From Mesorhizobium sp. B2-1-8 (lineage in GTDB: Bacteria > Pseudomonadota > Alphaproteobacteria > Rhizobiales > Rhizobiaceae), in assembly GCF_006442545.2 (NCBI RefSeq), contig NZ_CP083952.1:2969501-3033500 (forward strand): DNA of 64,000 nucleotides, written 5' to 3'. Below, piece by piece: positions 42,900-52,176 of the stretch; the stretch's first letter is position 1; each line of letters starts with the position of its first letter. The position numbers and the translations under genes were made by a program. The notes under the pieces are model-generated. The model saw nothing but the letters and a program-made list of their open reading frames with translations. It did not search any database and was not told the origin of the DNA.

Positions 42900-43349
42900 C
42901 TAGATCTGGGATGTCAACTCGACCGGGAAATCGTCATTGTCGGCATCGCGCATGGCGGCGAGGCTACGGTTGTCCAGTACCTCGGCGATCGCCTGGCGCA
43001 CTTCCAGCATCATGTGCCGGACCTGGCAGGTCGCCTCGTCGCAATCCTCGCAGCGCTGATACTGCGTGCGGCTGGCGCAAGGTATCGGCGCCAGCGGCCC
43101 GTCGAGCACGCGCACGACATGGCCGATCTTGATCTCGGAAGCGGGGCGGGCGAGACGATAGCCGCCTTCCTTGCCCTTGCGGCTCTGGACGAAGCCGGCG
43201 TTGCGCAATTCGCCCAGTATGGCGTCCAGGAATTTCTTCGGGATGTTGTTGGCGACGGCGATGTCGTTGACGAAGGCCAATTGGCCAAGCGGAAGACTGG
43301 ATAGATGCACGAGGGCCTTCAGGCCGTATTTGCCTTTTTTCGTCAGCAT
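42900..43349 (-). CDS. Rrf2-family transcriptional regulator
   Basis: 149 aa from ATG 43349. Winged HTH: KKGKYGLKALVHLSSL, FVNDIAVANNIPKKFLDAILGELRNAGFVQSRKGKEGGYRLA. Four cysteines, C-x8-C-x2-C-x4-C (PCASRTQYQRCEDCDEATCQV), resemble the cluster-binding region of IscR/NsrR/RirA-type members. It lies beside sulfate uptake genes, and CymR, the Bacillus cysteine regulator, is of this family, so control of sulfur uptake is likely. A palindrome near 49519 is a candidate target. Confidence 0.9.
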   Translation of the reverse strand: MLTKKGKYGLKALVHLSSLPLGQLAFVNDIAVANNIPKKFLDAILGELRNAGFVQSRKGKEGGYRLARPASEIKIGHVVRVLDGPLAPIPCASRTQYQRCEDCDEATCQVRHMMLEVRQAIAEVLDNRSLAAMRDADNDDFPVELTSQI

Positions 43350-43546
43350 GCCCGAGTCAACCCATTGAAGCCCCAACCACCCCGCATCTGGCGGTTGTTT
43401 GTGTGCAAATGATGACAACATTGCCTTCGCACACTGCCGTTTCGCGAAAACAAAGCCATTGGAGGGCAGGTTAGGCACAAACGCGTTGATTCTTTGTAAC
43501 GTTTTGCACGAAGGGCGCCGAATTTGCCCTATCAGCTGCATAAACA

Positions 43547-43576
43547 AGGAAAGCCGGCCACCGGGCCGGCTTTCCT
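43547..43576 (-). terminator. Terminator hairpin after sulfate-binding gene 2
   Basis: A perfect 13-bp stem (AGGAAAGCCGGCC with GGCCGGCTTTCCT) and a 4-base loop, 26 bases past the stop of the minus-strand binding-protein gene. On the minus strand it is followed by TTGTTTA. The rest of the 252-bp gap to 43349 is the Rrf2 gene's upstream region. Confidence 0.7.
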
Positions 43577-43601
43577 GATCTTTCTATCTGGACGCGGAGA
43601 C

Positions 43602-44588
43602 TTACCGGCTGCCATAAGCCTGGTCGAGCAGGCCGCCGGCGGCGAAATGCTCCTTTTGGACCTTGTCCCAACCGCCGAAGACGTCTTCCACCGTCAACAG
43701 GCGCACGTCCGGAAAATCTGCCTTGTATTTGGCCGCGACAGCCGCGTCGCGTGCGCGCAAGCCATTGTCGGCGGCGATGCCCTGGCCCTCGGGCGTATAG
43801 AGGAAGTCGAGATAGCTCTTGGCCAGATCGCGCGTGCCATGCTCGTCGGCGACCTTGTCGACGATCGCTACCGGGAATTCCGCCAGAAGGCTGACGGAAG
43901 GCGTGACCTGCTCGAATTTGTCGTCGCCATATTCCTTGCGGATGCCGCGCGTCTCGGATTCGAAGGTGATCAGCACGTCGCCGATCTCGCGCTGCACGAA
44001 GGTGGTGGTCGCGGCGCGCCCGCCAGTGTCGAAGATCGGCACGTTGTTGAACAGCTTGGTGATGAATTCCTTCACCTTGGCGTCGTCGCCCTTGAAGGCT
44101 TCCTTGGCGTAGGCGGTGGCCGCGAGATAGGTGTAGCGCGCATTGCCCGACGTTTTCGGATTGGGGAAGATCACCTGCACGTCGTCGCGCACGAGATCGT
44201 TCCAGTCCTTGATGTGCTTGGGGTTGCCCGCGCGGACGAGAAACGAAGGCAGCGAATAGAAGGGCGAGGCGTTGGCGGGAAAATCCTTCTGCCAGTCAGC
44301 CGAGACGAGGCCCCTCTTGACCAGGAAGTCGACGTCGGTGACCTGGTTGAAGGTGACGACATCGGCACCGAGGCCTTCAGCGATGGCACGCGCCTGCGCC
44401 GACGTACCGGCATGCGACTGGTCGATGCTCACAGCCGGGTGCTTGGCGATGAAGGCCTTGTTGACCTGCACGAAGAGTTCGCGGCCGACGTCATAGGAGG
44501 CATTCAGCAGCTTGTCGGCCGACCACGCTTGGGAGGATGCGAGGAGAAGGCCGGCGGCAACGGCAACGCCGATGAAAAATCGCTTCAT
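43602..44588 (-). CDS. Sulfate/thiosulfate ABC transporter binding protein (paralogue 2)
   Basis: 328 aa from ATG 44588; signal peptide MKRFFIGVAVAAGLLLASSQAWS|ADKL. Family signatures: LLNASYDVGRELFVQVNKAF, DQSHAGTSAQARAIAEGLGADVVTFNQVTDVD, FPNPKTSGNARYTYLAA. It binds sulfate or thiosulfate for CysTWA. It lies apart from the cysTWA operon, separated by the toxin-antitoxin pair, and has its own terminator. Divergent in sequence from the protein at 48462. Confidence 0.92.
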   Translation of the reverse strand: MKRFFIGVAVAAGLLLASSQAWSADKLLNASYDVGRELFVQVNKAFIAKHPAVSIDQSHAGTSAQARAIAEGLGADVVTFNQVTDVDFLVKRGLVSADWQKDFPANASPFYSLPSFLVRAGNPKHIKDWNDLVRDDVQVIFPNPKTSGNARYTYLAATAYAKEAFKGDDAKVKEFITKLFNNVPIFDTGGRAATTTFVQREIGDVLITFESETRGIRKEYGDDKFEQVTPSVSLLAEFPVAIVDKVADEHGTRDLAKSYLDFLYTPEGQGIAADNGLRARDAAVAAKYKADFPDVRLLTVEDVFGGWDKVQKEHFAAGGLLDQAYGSR

Positions 44589-44784
44589 GAAAAGGCTCCG
44601 GATGTCATGCTCTACTATCATTATCGGACCATAGCCGGGGTGCGGCGAGGTATAGATTCAGGGCTTGGCGGCTGCTGCTAGAAAACCGTTTCCCAAACAG
44701 GCACATCGTAGGTTTTTCTTTCAAGTAGAATCATCTTTTTGAGGCCGTCCTCTTCAGTCTCTTCCGAAGAGAGGCGACAAATGG

Positions 44785-44799
44785 ATACACATTGTGTAT
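44785..44799. promoter_or_regulatory. ATACACATTGTGTAT operator candidate of toxin-antitoxin genes
   Basis: A perfect 15-bp palindrome with a single central T, 34-48 bases before the antitoxin start. DUF1778 ribbon-helix-helix antitoxins repress their own operon by binding such sites. Confidence 0.65.
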
Positions 44800-44832
44800 G
44801 CGGCATGTTATGACGAGTGAAAGGAGTCTTCC

Positions 44833-45114
44833 ATGGCGAAAGCCGCACCCGAAACCCATGCCAAGCCTGTCAATCTGCGCATCCGAGAGGACGTACGCAT
44901 ACTGATTGACCGTGCCGCAAAGATACGCGGGAAAACCCGCTCTGACTTCATGATCGACGTCGCTTATCGTGCGGCCGAGGATACGCTGCTCGACCAAACA
45001 TTGATCAAGGTGGATCCCGAGAGTTACCGGCATTATCTCGACATCCTCGATGAACCGCCAAGCGGGGAAGGTTTTGCACGCCTTATGAACGTGCCCAGGC
45101 CGTGGCGGGACTGA
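44833..45114 (+). CDS. DUF1778 (TacA-type) antitoxin
   Basis: 93 aa. The ribbon-helix-helix N-terminus is VNLRIREDVRILIDRAAKIRGKTRSDFMIDVA, followed by an acidic C-terminal toxin-neutralising tail (ILDEPPSGEGFARLMNVPRPW). AAGGAGTC precedes ATG 44833. Stop and toxin start overlap (TGATG). It would bind and block the acetyltransferase toxin and repress the promoter. Confidence 0.93.
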   Translation: MAKAAPETHAKPVNLRIREDVRILIDRAAKIRGKTRSDFMIDVAYRAAEDTLLDQTLIKVDPESYRHYLDILDEPPSGEGFARLMNVPRPWRD

Positions 45115-45590
45115 TGCCGTCGGCGCCCACGCCGCTGGCCGAAGACCACGATCTCGAACTTTTCCAAAGCGGAACAGAAAGCCTCGACCAATGGCTTCGC
45201 CGTCGGGCACGGGCCAACCAGGTCAGTGGCGCATCACGTACTTATGTGATGGCGGAAGGCACACGCGTTGTCGGCTACTATTGCTTGTCTTCGGGCGGGC
45301 TTGATCTGGCGGAAGCGCCCGGCATTATTCGCCGCAACATGCCAGATCCCATTCCAATGGTTGTGCTCGGACGTCTCGCGGTGGATGCAAGCTGGCAAGG
45401 GAAAGGGCTAGGCGCTGCGCTTCTGCAAGACGCCGTCCTGCGCTCCAGTCAAGCCGCGACGATCCTCAGGATTCGCGGAATTTTTGTTCACGCCATATCG
45501 GATGAAGCGAAAGCCTTTTACGAGCACTACGGCTTTGCGGCTTCCCCGAAAAATCCCATGATCTTGTTGTTGTCGTTGAAAGGCCAGTGA
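45114..45590 (+). CDS. GNAT-family acetyltransferase toxin (TacT-type)
   Basis: 158 aa from ATG 45114. ESLDQWLRRRARANQVSGASRTYVM and VVLGRLAVDASWQGKGLGAALLQDAVLRS contain the acetyl-CoA loop (QGKGLG), and AFYEHYGFAASP carries the catalytic-type Tyr. TacT toxins acetylate the amino group of aminoacyl-tRNA and stop translation. The base composition of this pair looks a little less GC-rich than its neighbours. It sits between the cysA gene and the second sulfate-binding gene, both on the opposite strand, suggesting insertion into a sulfate locus. Confidence 0.93.
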   Translation: MPSAPTPLAEDHDLELFQSGTESLDQWLRRRARANQVSGASRTYVMAEGTRVVGYYCLSSGGLDLAEAPGIIRRNMPDPIPMVVLGRLAVDASWQGKGLGAALLQDAVLRSSQAATILRIRGIFVHAISDEAKAFYEHYGFAASPKNPMILLLSLKGQ

Positions 45591-45656
45591 AAGGGTAAGC
45601 GACCGCTACTGGACCAGGATATTCCCTGGTGACGAGATTTCACAGTGGTCCGATCG

Positions 45657-46697
45657 CTATGCAGTCGGAAACAGCTTCCAGCGCCCAGGCCGGAATGCCA
45701 CGCGGCTCTTCTGCGCCGCCGGATGACCAATCGGCAATTCTATCTCGACCCGCTGACGCTCGCCGCCGATCTCAAGCTCGACGCGCCGTGTGCCGGCGAC
45801 GCGGCGGCTGGCGGCCACGGTGCCGGCGATGCAGCCGCTGCAGCCGTCCAGCAGTTCGACATCGTGCGGACGGAAGTAAAGCATCGCATCGCCCTCGGAC
45901 GCGTGCGGCGCCGACAATCCGATCGGACGGTCGGCCAGCCAGATCTCGCCATTCTCGACTTTGACCGGAAGGGAGCTCGATTCGCCGATAAAGCCGTAGA
46001 CGAAGGGCGAGTTCGGTGTGTCGTAGATGTCGTCGGCGGTACCGACCTGCTCGATGCGGCCCTGGCTCATCACCACGACGCGGTCGGCAAGCTCAAGCGC
46101 CTCTTCCTGATCGTGGGTGACGAAGACGGTGGTGTGGCCGGTGGCGTCATGGATTTCCCGCAGCCAGCGGCGGAGTTCCCGGCGCACCTGCGCGTCGAGC
46201 GCGCCGAACGGCTCGTCGAGCAGCAGCACCTTGGGTTCGATCGCCATGGCGCGGGCGAGCGCCACGCGCTGGCGCTGGCCGCCCGAAAGCTGCGCGGGGT
46301 AGCGCTTCTCCAGCCCTGAAAGCTGGACGAGATCGAGAAGCTCGGACGCACGGCGGCGGATCTCCGCTGCCGGCGGCCGCGTCGGCCCGTGCCGCACCTT
46401 GAGGCCGAAACCGATATTGTCGGCAACCGTCATGTGGCGGAACAGGGCGTAGTGCTGGAAGACGAAACCGACATTGCGCTCCTGGATCGATTTCTGCGAA
46501 GCGTCCTCGTCACCAAAGAAGATTTTTCCACGCGTTGGACGCTCCAGCCCGGCGATCAGCCTGAGCAAGGTCGTCTTGCCGGAGCCGGACGGGCCCAGCA
46601 AAGCGATCAGTTCGCCCGACTTGATGTCGAGCGAGACATCGTGGAGCGCCGGAAAACGCTCGAATTCCTTGCGCACATTGGCAACGCGAACTTCCAT
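45657..46697 (-). CDS. cysA: Sulfate ABC transporter ATP-binding protein CysA
   Basis: 346 aa. Walker [11 protein letters not shown], signature [19 protein letters not shown], Walker [63 protein letters not shown] is CysA-like. The C-terminal TOBE part ([11 protein letters not shown]) is present. Last gene of the sbp-cysT-cysW-cysA operon, 12 bp after cysW. Confidence 0.95.
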   Translation of the reverse strand: MEVRVANVRKEFERFPALHDVSLDIKSGELIALLGPSGSGKTTLLRLIAGLERPTRGKIFFGDEDASQKSIQERNVGFVFQHYALFRHMTVADNIGFGLKVRHGPTRPPAAEIRRRASELLDLVQLSGLEKRYPAQLSGGQRQRVALARAMAIEPKVLLLDEPFGALDAQVRRELRRWLREIHDATGHTTVFVTHDQEEALELADRVVVMSQGRIEQVGTADDIYDTPNSPFVYGFIGESSSLPVKVENGEIWLADRPIGLSAPHASEGDAMLYFRPHDVELLDGCSGCIAGTVAASRRVAGTRRVELEIGGERQRVEIELPIGHPAAQKSRVAFRPGRWKLFPTA

Positions 46698-46709
46698 GCA
46701 ATGAACCTT

Positions 46710-47594
46710 CTAATGCCCGCGCGTCGCGGCGAGTTCGGCGCCGTAGCGCATCTCGAGCAGTGTTTTCAAGACCAGCGTGACGAGCGCCAGCCCGGCAAGC
46801 AACGAGGCGACGGCGAAGGCGCCGGCGGCGTTGTACTCGTTGTAGAGGATTTCGACATGCAGCGGCACGGTGTTGGTCAGGCCGCGTATGTGGCCCGACA
46901 CCACAGAAACCGCGCCGAACTCGCCCATGGCGCGCGCATTGCACAGAAGCACGCCGTAGAGCAGGCCCCATTTGACATTGGGCAAGGTCACATACCAGAA
47001 GGTCTGCCAGCCATTGGCGCCAAGCGAAAGGGCGGCTTCCTCGTCGCCATTGCCCTGTTCCTGCATCAGCGGGATCAGTTCGCGGGCAACGAAGGGGAAG
47101 GTGACGAAGACGGTGGCCAGCACGATGCCGGGCACGGCGAACAAGATCTGGATGCCATGTGCCTTCAGCCACTCGCCGAGCAACCCCTGAGCGCCGAACA
47201 GAAGCACGTAGACCAGACCCGAAATGACGGGCGAGACCGAGAAGGGGAGGTCGATCAGCGTGGTCAGGAAGGCTTTGCCCTTGAACTCGAACTTGGCGAT
47301 CGCCCAGGCGGCCGAGATGCCGAAGACGATGTTGAGCGGTACCGAGATCGCCGCCACCAGCAAGGTCAGGCGAATAGCCGAACGCGTGTCCGCGTCGCTC
47401 AGCGATTCCAGGTAGGTGCCAACGCCCTTGGCGAAGGCTTCCTTGAAGACGATGATCAGCGGCAGCAACAGGAAGACGGCGAGAAAGACGAAGACGACGG
47501 CCATCAGCACGGCCCGCGCCGGCCGGCTCTCGGTCACCGCTGGCGAGCGGCTTTCATGGAACGGTTCGTAGGATTTGATCTCGGGATCAGCCAT
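46710..47594 (-). CDS. cysW: Sulfate ABC transporter permease CysW
   Basis: 294 aa, six membrane segments. [37 protein letters not shown] and the EAA loop [24 protein letters not shown], then [18 protein letters not shown], are typical of CysW. ATG 47594 lies 8 bases inside the cysT end, so they are translationally coupled. Confidence 0.95.
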   Translation of the reverse strand: MADPEIKSYEPFHESRSPAVTESRPARAVLMAVVFVFLAVFLLLPLIIVFKEAFAKGVGTYLESLSDADTRSAIRLTLLVAAISVPLNIVFGISAAWAIAKFEFKGKAFLTTLIDLPFSVSPVISGLVYVLLFGAQGLLGEWLKAHGIQILFAVPGIVLATVFVTFPFVARELIPLMQEQGNGDEEAALSLGANGWQTFWYVTLPNVKWGLLYGVLLCNARAMGEFGAVSVVSGHIRGLTNTVPLHVEILYNEYNAAGAFAVASLLAGLALVTLVLKTLLEMRYGAELAATRGH

Positions 47595-48438
47595 AGCGCT
47601 TGCGGCTCCATGTCTGCACCAGATTGACGATCAACAGCATGAGGAACGACAGCGCCAGCATGATCGCCGCGGTCGCGGTCGCCGCCGGGTAATTGTATTC
47701 CTCGAGCCGGATGACGATCAAAAGCGGCGCGATCTCGGATTTGTAGGGCAGGTTGCCGGCAATGAAGATCACCGAGCCGTATTCGCCGACGCCACGCGCG
47801 AAGGCGAGCGAGAAACCGGTGATGATGGCCGGCGCCAGGCCCGGAAACAGCACGCGGGTGATGATCTGGAAGCGGCTGGCGCCAAGCGTGGCGGCGGCTT
47901 CCTCAACTTCCTTGTCGATCTCTTCCATGATCGGCTGCACGGTGCGCACGACGAAGGGCAGGCCGATGAAGATCAGCGCGATGACGATGCCCAGCGGCGT
48001 GTAGGCGACCTTGATGCCCAGCGGCATCAGCAATTTGCCGATCCAGCCATTCGGTGCATAGAGCGTGGTCAGCGCGATGCCGGCCACCGCCGTCGGCAGC
48101 GCGAACGGCAGGTCGACCATGGCATCGACGATACGGCGGCCTGGAAAGCGGTAACGCACCAGCACCCAGGCGACGAGCGTGCCGAAAACGACATTGACGG
48201 CAGCCGCGATGAAAGCTGTGCCGAAGCTGATTTCCAGTGCGTTGAGCGTACGGCGGTCGGTGGCGATGGCCCAGAAATCGGTCCAGCCGAGGGCAGCCGA
48301 GCGCCAGATCAGCCCGGATAGGGGAATGAGGATGATGAGGGTGAGGTAGGCAAGCGAGAAGCCGAGCGTCAATCCGAAACCCGGAATGACGCTCGGCTGT
48401 CTGAACCGCCACCCTGCCTGCGCGGGTGCTATGGTCAT
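47587..48438 (-). CDS. cysT: Sulfate ABC transporter permease CysT (CysU)
   Basis: 283 aa, six membrane segments. [25 protein letters not shown] at the N-terminus, [22 protein letters not shown] loop [23 protein letters not shown], and [20 protein letters not shown]. Partner of CysW in the membrane channel. 23 bp after the binding-protein gene. Confidence 0.95.
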   Translation of the reverse strand: MTIAPAQAGWRFRQPSVIPGFGLTLGFSLAYLTLIILIPLSGLIWRSAALGWTDFWAIATDRRTLNALEISFGTAFIAAAVNVVFGTLVAWVLVRYRFPGRRIVDAMVDLPFALPTAVAGIALTTLYAPNGWIGKLLMPLGIKVAYTPLGIVIALIFIGLPFVVRTVQPIMEEIDKEVEEAAATLGASRFQIITRVLFPGLAPAIITGFSLAFARGVGEYGSVIFIAGNLPYKSEIAPLLIVIRLEEYNYPAATATAAIMLALSFLMLLIVNLVQTWSRKRYG

Positions 48439-48461
48439 GTCGTCCCGATCTGGATTTTAGC

Positions 48462-49490
48462 TCACTGGGCCGGCCTGTAGATCTGGTCGAATATACCACC
48501 GTCGCCGAAATGATAAGGCTGCGCCTTCTTCCAGCCGCCGAAAAGCGGGTCGTCGATGGTGATCAGCTTGATCGGCGGAAGCTTGGCCAGATCATCCGGC
48601 GGAACCAGTTCGGGCTTGGACGGCCGATAGTGGTTCTTGGCGATGATCGTTTGACCTTCCTTGGAATAGAGGTAGCTCAGATAGGCCTCGGCCACCTTGC
48701 GCGTGCCTTTGCCGTCGACATTGGCATCGACCACGGCCACCGGGGGCTCGGCCAGGATCGAGGTCGGCGGATAGACGATGTCGAAATTGTCGGCGCCAAA
48801 CTCGTCGAGCGCCAGATAGGCGTCGTTTTCCCAACCGATCAGCACGTCGCCGAGGCCTTTTTGCGCGAAGGTTACGGTCGAGCCGCGCGCGCCGGTGTCG
48901 AGCACGGGAGCATTGGCGTAGAGCTTGCCGACGAATTCCTTGGTCTTGGCCTCGTCGCCGCCATCATTGGCGTTGGCATAGGCCCAGGCCGCGAGATAGT
49001 TCCAGCGCGCGCCGCCCGAGGTTTTGGGATTGGGCGTGATCACCTGCGTGCCGTCCTTGACCAGGTCGTTCCAGTCGTGGATGCCCTTAGGATTGCCCTT
49101 GCGGACAAGGAAGATGATCGTCGAGGTGTAAGGCGCTGAATTGTTTTCGAATTTGGTGCGCCAGTCGGGATTGATCTTCTTGGACTTGGAGACGATGGCG
49201 TTGATGTCGCCTTCGAGCGCCAGCGTCACCACATCGGCGTCCAGACCATCGATCACGGCGCGGGCCTGGGCGCCCGATCCGCCATGTGACTGCTGAATGG
49301 TCACCGTCTCGCCGGTCTTTGTCTTCCAATGCGCGGCGAAGGCCTCGTCATAGGCCTTGTAGAGCTCGCGCGTCGGATCGTAGGACACGTTGAGAATGGT
49401 GGTATCGGCAAACGCGAAACCGAGCGTGCCGAACTGGACAGATGTGGCGACCAGTGCGCCGAACAGTTTCCGGAAATGAGGTTTGGTCAT
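48462..49490 (-). CDS. sbp: Sulfate/thiosulfate-binding protein (first gene of sulfate operon)
   Basis: 342 aa with signal peptide ending [65 protein letters not shown] and [22 protein letters not shown] match sulfate-binding proteins. ATG 49490 has GGAGGCAG upstream. A palindrome 29-43 bases upstream of the start (49519-49533) is a candidate regulatory site. Confidence 0.94.
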   Translation of the reverse strand: MTKPHFRKLFGALVATSVQFGTLGFAFADTTILNVSYDPTRELYKAYDEAFAAHWKTKTGETVTIQQSHGGSGAQARAVIDGLDADVVTLALEGDINAIVSKSKKINPDWRTKFENNSAPYTSTIIFLVRKGNPKGIHDWNDLVKDGTQVITPNPKTSGGARWNYLAAWAYANANDGGDEAKTKEFVGKLYANAPVLDTGARGSTVTFAQKGLGDVLIGWENDAYLALDEFGADNFDIVYPPTSILAEPPVAVVDANVDGKGTRKVAEAYLSYLYSKEGQTIIAKNHYRPSKPELVPPDDLAKLPPIKLITIDDPLFGGWKKAQPYHFGDGGIFDQIYRPAQ

Positions 49491-49915
49491 TTCTGCCTCC
49501 GTTGAACCCGCGCCAAATCTACCAAATTGATAGAAATAAGATGCATTGAATGTTGCCTTTTTTGTCCTCCTGGAGAAAATCTTCGGCGGCCTGCCCCGGC
49601 GTCGGGAAATATTTTCCTCGCGGCCGCCCCGCGCCGGGTCGGCCCGCCAACCGGCCTATCTAGGGTTGCGAGGTTGCCGGGCAAGGTTGCGTTGGGCAGG
49701 TTTACTCGGCCGTCACCGGGAAATCGAAGCGCTGCCGGCAGGAAGGGGATCGGCGAAGGCAGCGAAAGAGATTGTCACAACGAACGCTGCCGCAGCTAAC
49801 GCTACCGACAATCGAGGATTGCGCGAGGCACCCCGTCTGCCCTGCCGGGGCATCTGGCGAACCATCCTTCTATCCCAGGTCTCAAAAGCCAATGCGCTGA
49901 ATCGCCTGTCCCACT
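49491..49915. promoter_or_regulatory. 425-bp gap: sulfate operon promoter and candidate Rrf2 operator
   Basis: CTACCAAATTGATAG at 49519-49533 is a 15-bp imperfect palindrome (12 of 14 paired positions match) in an AT-rich stretch just upstream of sbp. Its form, CTAyCAA-n-TTGrTAG, is the kind of site bound by Rrf2 proteins. The remainder (about 49560-49915) is GC-rich between sbp and the 3' end of pbpC; no gene or hairpin was convincing there. Confidence 0.5.
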
Positions 49916-52006
49916 CTATTCAACGAACACTTTCACACTCGCCGCCCGTCCAGCTGCGTCGATGACGGTCAGCGTCGAGTAACCCGCGCCGTCGGGCTGC
50001 CATGTCGCGGTGCGGCGACGGTCGAGGCCGATGAGCGGCTTGCCGTTGGCCAGCCAGCGGAACGGCGCGCGACCGCCTTGCAATTTCAGCACCAGTGGCG
50101 AGGCGTCGGCCGAGTTGGTGGCGAGATCGACGCGGGCGCCATCCGGCGGGAAAATGATGGTCGGCGCGGGTTCGGTCGGCGTCGCCTGCACCAGGCCATC
50201 CGCGCCGGCGCCGAAGCGGGCAAGCGTCACGGGCAGTTCCTCGCGCTTGGGGGTGAAGGCGCCAGGCGGCTTGCCTGGCAGCGGCACGGTTGCCAGGCCA
50301 GAGCGGACAAAGCCCTCGAACAGGATCGGGGCGGCCGAGACATAGCCCGAGAGGCCCGGCACCGCGCCGGCATCGGGCCGGCCGACCCAGACCCCCAGCA
50401 CGTAGCGGCCGTCAAAACCAACCGACCAGGCGTCACGGTAGCCGTAGGAGGTGCCGGTCTTGTAGGCAATGCCGCGTTGCAAGGCGCCTTCGGGCGGCTT
50501 CACACCGGACAGAATGTCGACGATCTGCCAGTTGGCCTGGTCGTTGAGGATGGTGGTTGTCGAACTCGCGGCACTGGCCGGTTCGGTGCCGTCGCGCAGC
50601 GAGTGCGTCTTGCCGCCATTGGCGAGCCCTGTGTAGAGCTGGACGAGGTCGCGCAGCGTGACGCCGACGCCGCCGAGGCCGATGGCCAGGCCCGGCGCTT
50701 CGTTGACCGGCAGGATCGGGTTGACGCCGCCCTGGCGGAAGCGCGCGGTCAGCCGCGCCGGGCCGACCGCGTCGAGCACGCGGATCGCCGGCACGTTGAG
50801 CGACAATTGCAGCGCCTGACGGATGCTGACATCGCCCTGATAGCCCATGTCGAAATTCTTCGGCCTATAGCCACCGAAATCGACCGGACTGTCCTCGATC
50901 AACGTTTCCTGCGCCACCAGTCCCTGCTCGAAAGCGAGGCCGTAGATGAACGGCTTCAGCGTCGAGCCGGGCGAGCGCACGACCTTGGTCATGTCGATCC
51001 AGCCGGAACGGCTGGAATCGAAGAAATTGGCCGAGCCGACTTCGCCCAGAATGTCGCCGGTGCGTGCGTCGGCCAGCACCATGGCGACGGACAGACGCGG
51101 CCCGAGCTTTGTCGCTGCGTCGCGCGCTACCTGTTCCAGTCCCTGCTGGACGCTTTTGCGGATGGTCAGCTTGAGCGGCTGACCGGGAACGGCCCTGGGC
51201 AGCATCGCATAAGCGGCATGCGCGGCAAGCGCCGGCAAGGTACGGCGCAGCCCCGACACATCGTCGAGTGCCGCGCGTGCCGCCTCGCGTTCGCCGATCA
51301 GGCCTGACGAGACCATGCGGCTCAGCACACGATCGCGCGCTGCATGGGCGATCTGGAGATTGCGGTCAGGCCGGCGCTTCTCCGGCAATTGCGGGAGAGC
51401 GACGAGAAGCGCGGCCTCTGAAACCGTCAGCCGCTTCGGTTCCTTGCCGAAATAGGCGAGCGAAGCGGCGCGCACGCCTTCCAGATTGCCGCCATAGGGC
51501 GCCAGCGTCAGGTAGCGCTCGAGGATCTCGCGTTTGGACAGCCGCCGCTCGATCTGGATGGCGCGCAACATCTGCTTGATCTTGGAGCCGACGCTGCGGC
51601 TCTCGCGCGGCTCGATCAGGCGGGCGAGTTGCATCGACAGGGTCGAGCCGCCGGAAACGATATGGCCGGTGGTGGCGAACTGGCCGGCGGCGCGGGCCAG
51701 CGCCAGCACATCGACGCCCTCATGGTCCCAGAAGCGCTTGTCCTCATAGGTGACCAGCATGTCGACAAACTGCTTGTCGACCTGGTCGAGCCGGGTTTCG
51801 AGCCGCCAGTAGCCGTCCGGCGTGGCGAAGGCGCGCAGCAACTGGCCGTCGCGGTCCTGGACTTCGGTCGAGACAGTGAGCGTCGCCGGCAATGGTGGCG
51901 GAAAAGCGCGGTCGAGTTCCCAGAGGGAAGCGACGGAAAGGGCAAGGACGCCGGCGCAGGAAGCCAGCGTTATGGCTGCACCGCGAAGGAATTTTCTGGA
52001 GAGCAT
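49916..52006 (-). CDS. pbpC: Penicillin-binding protein 1C (PbpC)
   Basis: 696 aa from ATG 52006; an ATG five codons earlier lies inside a repeat element. N-terminal membrane anchor (AAITLASCAGVLALSVASLW). The glycosyltransferase domain GT51 has VTYEDKRFWDHEGVD, GGSTLSMQLARLIEP and SKREILERYLTLAPYGGNLEGVRAAS. The transpeptidase has SPGSTLKPFIYG (SxxK), SLNVP (SxN) and KTGTSYGYRDAW (KTG). The C-terminal region (PTIIFPPDGARVD to the end) matches the BiPBP_C module. It polymerises and cross-links peptidoglycan, and is commonly encoded beside bacterial alpha-2-macroglobulin, as here. Confidence 0.95.
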   Translation of the reverse strand: MLSRKFLRGAAITLASCAGVLALSVASLWELDRAFPPPLPATLTVSTEVQDRDGQLLRAFATPDGYWRLETRLDQVDKQFVDMLVTYEDKRFWDHEGVDVLALARAAGQFATTGHIVSGGSTLSMQLARLIEPRESRSVGSKIKQMLRAIQIERRLSKREILERYLTLAPYGGNLEGVRAASLAYFGKEPKRLTVSEAALLVALPQLPEKRRPDRNLQIAHAARDRVLSRMVSSGLIGEREAARAALDDVSGLRRTLPALAAHAAYAMLPRAVPGQPLKLTIRKSVQQGLEQVARDAATKLGPRLSVAMVLADARTGDILGEVGSANFFDSSRSGWIDMTKVVRSPGSTLKPFIYGLAFEQGLVAQETLIEDSPVDFGGYRPKNFDMGYQGDVSIRQALQLSLNVPAIRVLDAVGPARLTARFRQGGVNPILPVNEAPGLAIGLGGVGVTLRDLVQLYTGLANGGKTHSLRDGTEPASAASSTTTILNDQANWQIVDILSGVKPPEGALQRGIAYKTGTSYGYRDAWSVGFDGRYVLGVWVGRPDAGAVPGLSGYVSAAPILFEGFVRSGLATVPLPGKPPGAFTPKREELPVTLARFGAGADGLVQATPTEPAPTIIFPPDGARVDLATNSADASPLVLKLQGGRAPFRWLANGKPLIGLDRRRTATWQPDGAGYSTLTVIDAAGRAASVKVFVE

Positions 52007-52008
52007 GG

Positions 52009-52149
52009 TGCTGCCCCTCATCCGCCTGCCGGCACCTTCTCCCCGTATAGTGACGGGGAGAAGGGACCTGTCGCGGCGGTCGACGCTAGCCCCTTTCTCC
52101 CCGTCACTATACGGGGAGAAATGCCCGGCAGGGCAATGAGGGGCAGCGC
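52009..52149. repeat. RIME-like palindromic element, copy 3 (full length)
   Basis: About 141 bp with two inverted arms of roughly 57 bp around a 25-bp centre. The left arm begins TGCTGCCCCTCATCCGCCTG, and the right arm ends AATGAGGGGCAGCGC. Each arm contains the smaller palindrome CTCCCCGTATAGTGACGGGG. It is located between the alpha-2-macroglobulin and pbpC genes of one transcription unit. Its edge supplies the GAGGGG ribosome-site-like sequence before pbpC ATG 52006. Confidence 0.9.
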
Positions 52150-52176
52150 GATCGTCCTGTTCATCTTCACAGCGCC

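Noticed and set aside
44589..45656. Integrative element with attachment sites around the toxin-antitoxin pair
   Set aside because: No direct repeats, integrase or tRNA gene could be found at the borders; only an insertion hypothesis is kept.
52007..52021. ATG 52021 as the start of pbpC
   Set aside because: The extra five codons come from the repeat element; ATG 52006 begins the membrane-anchor sequence.
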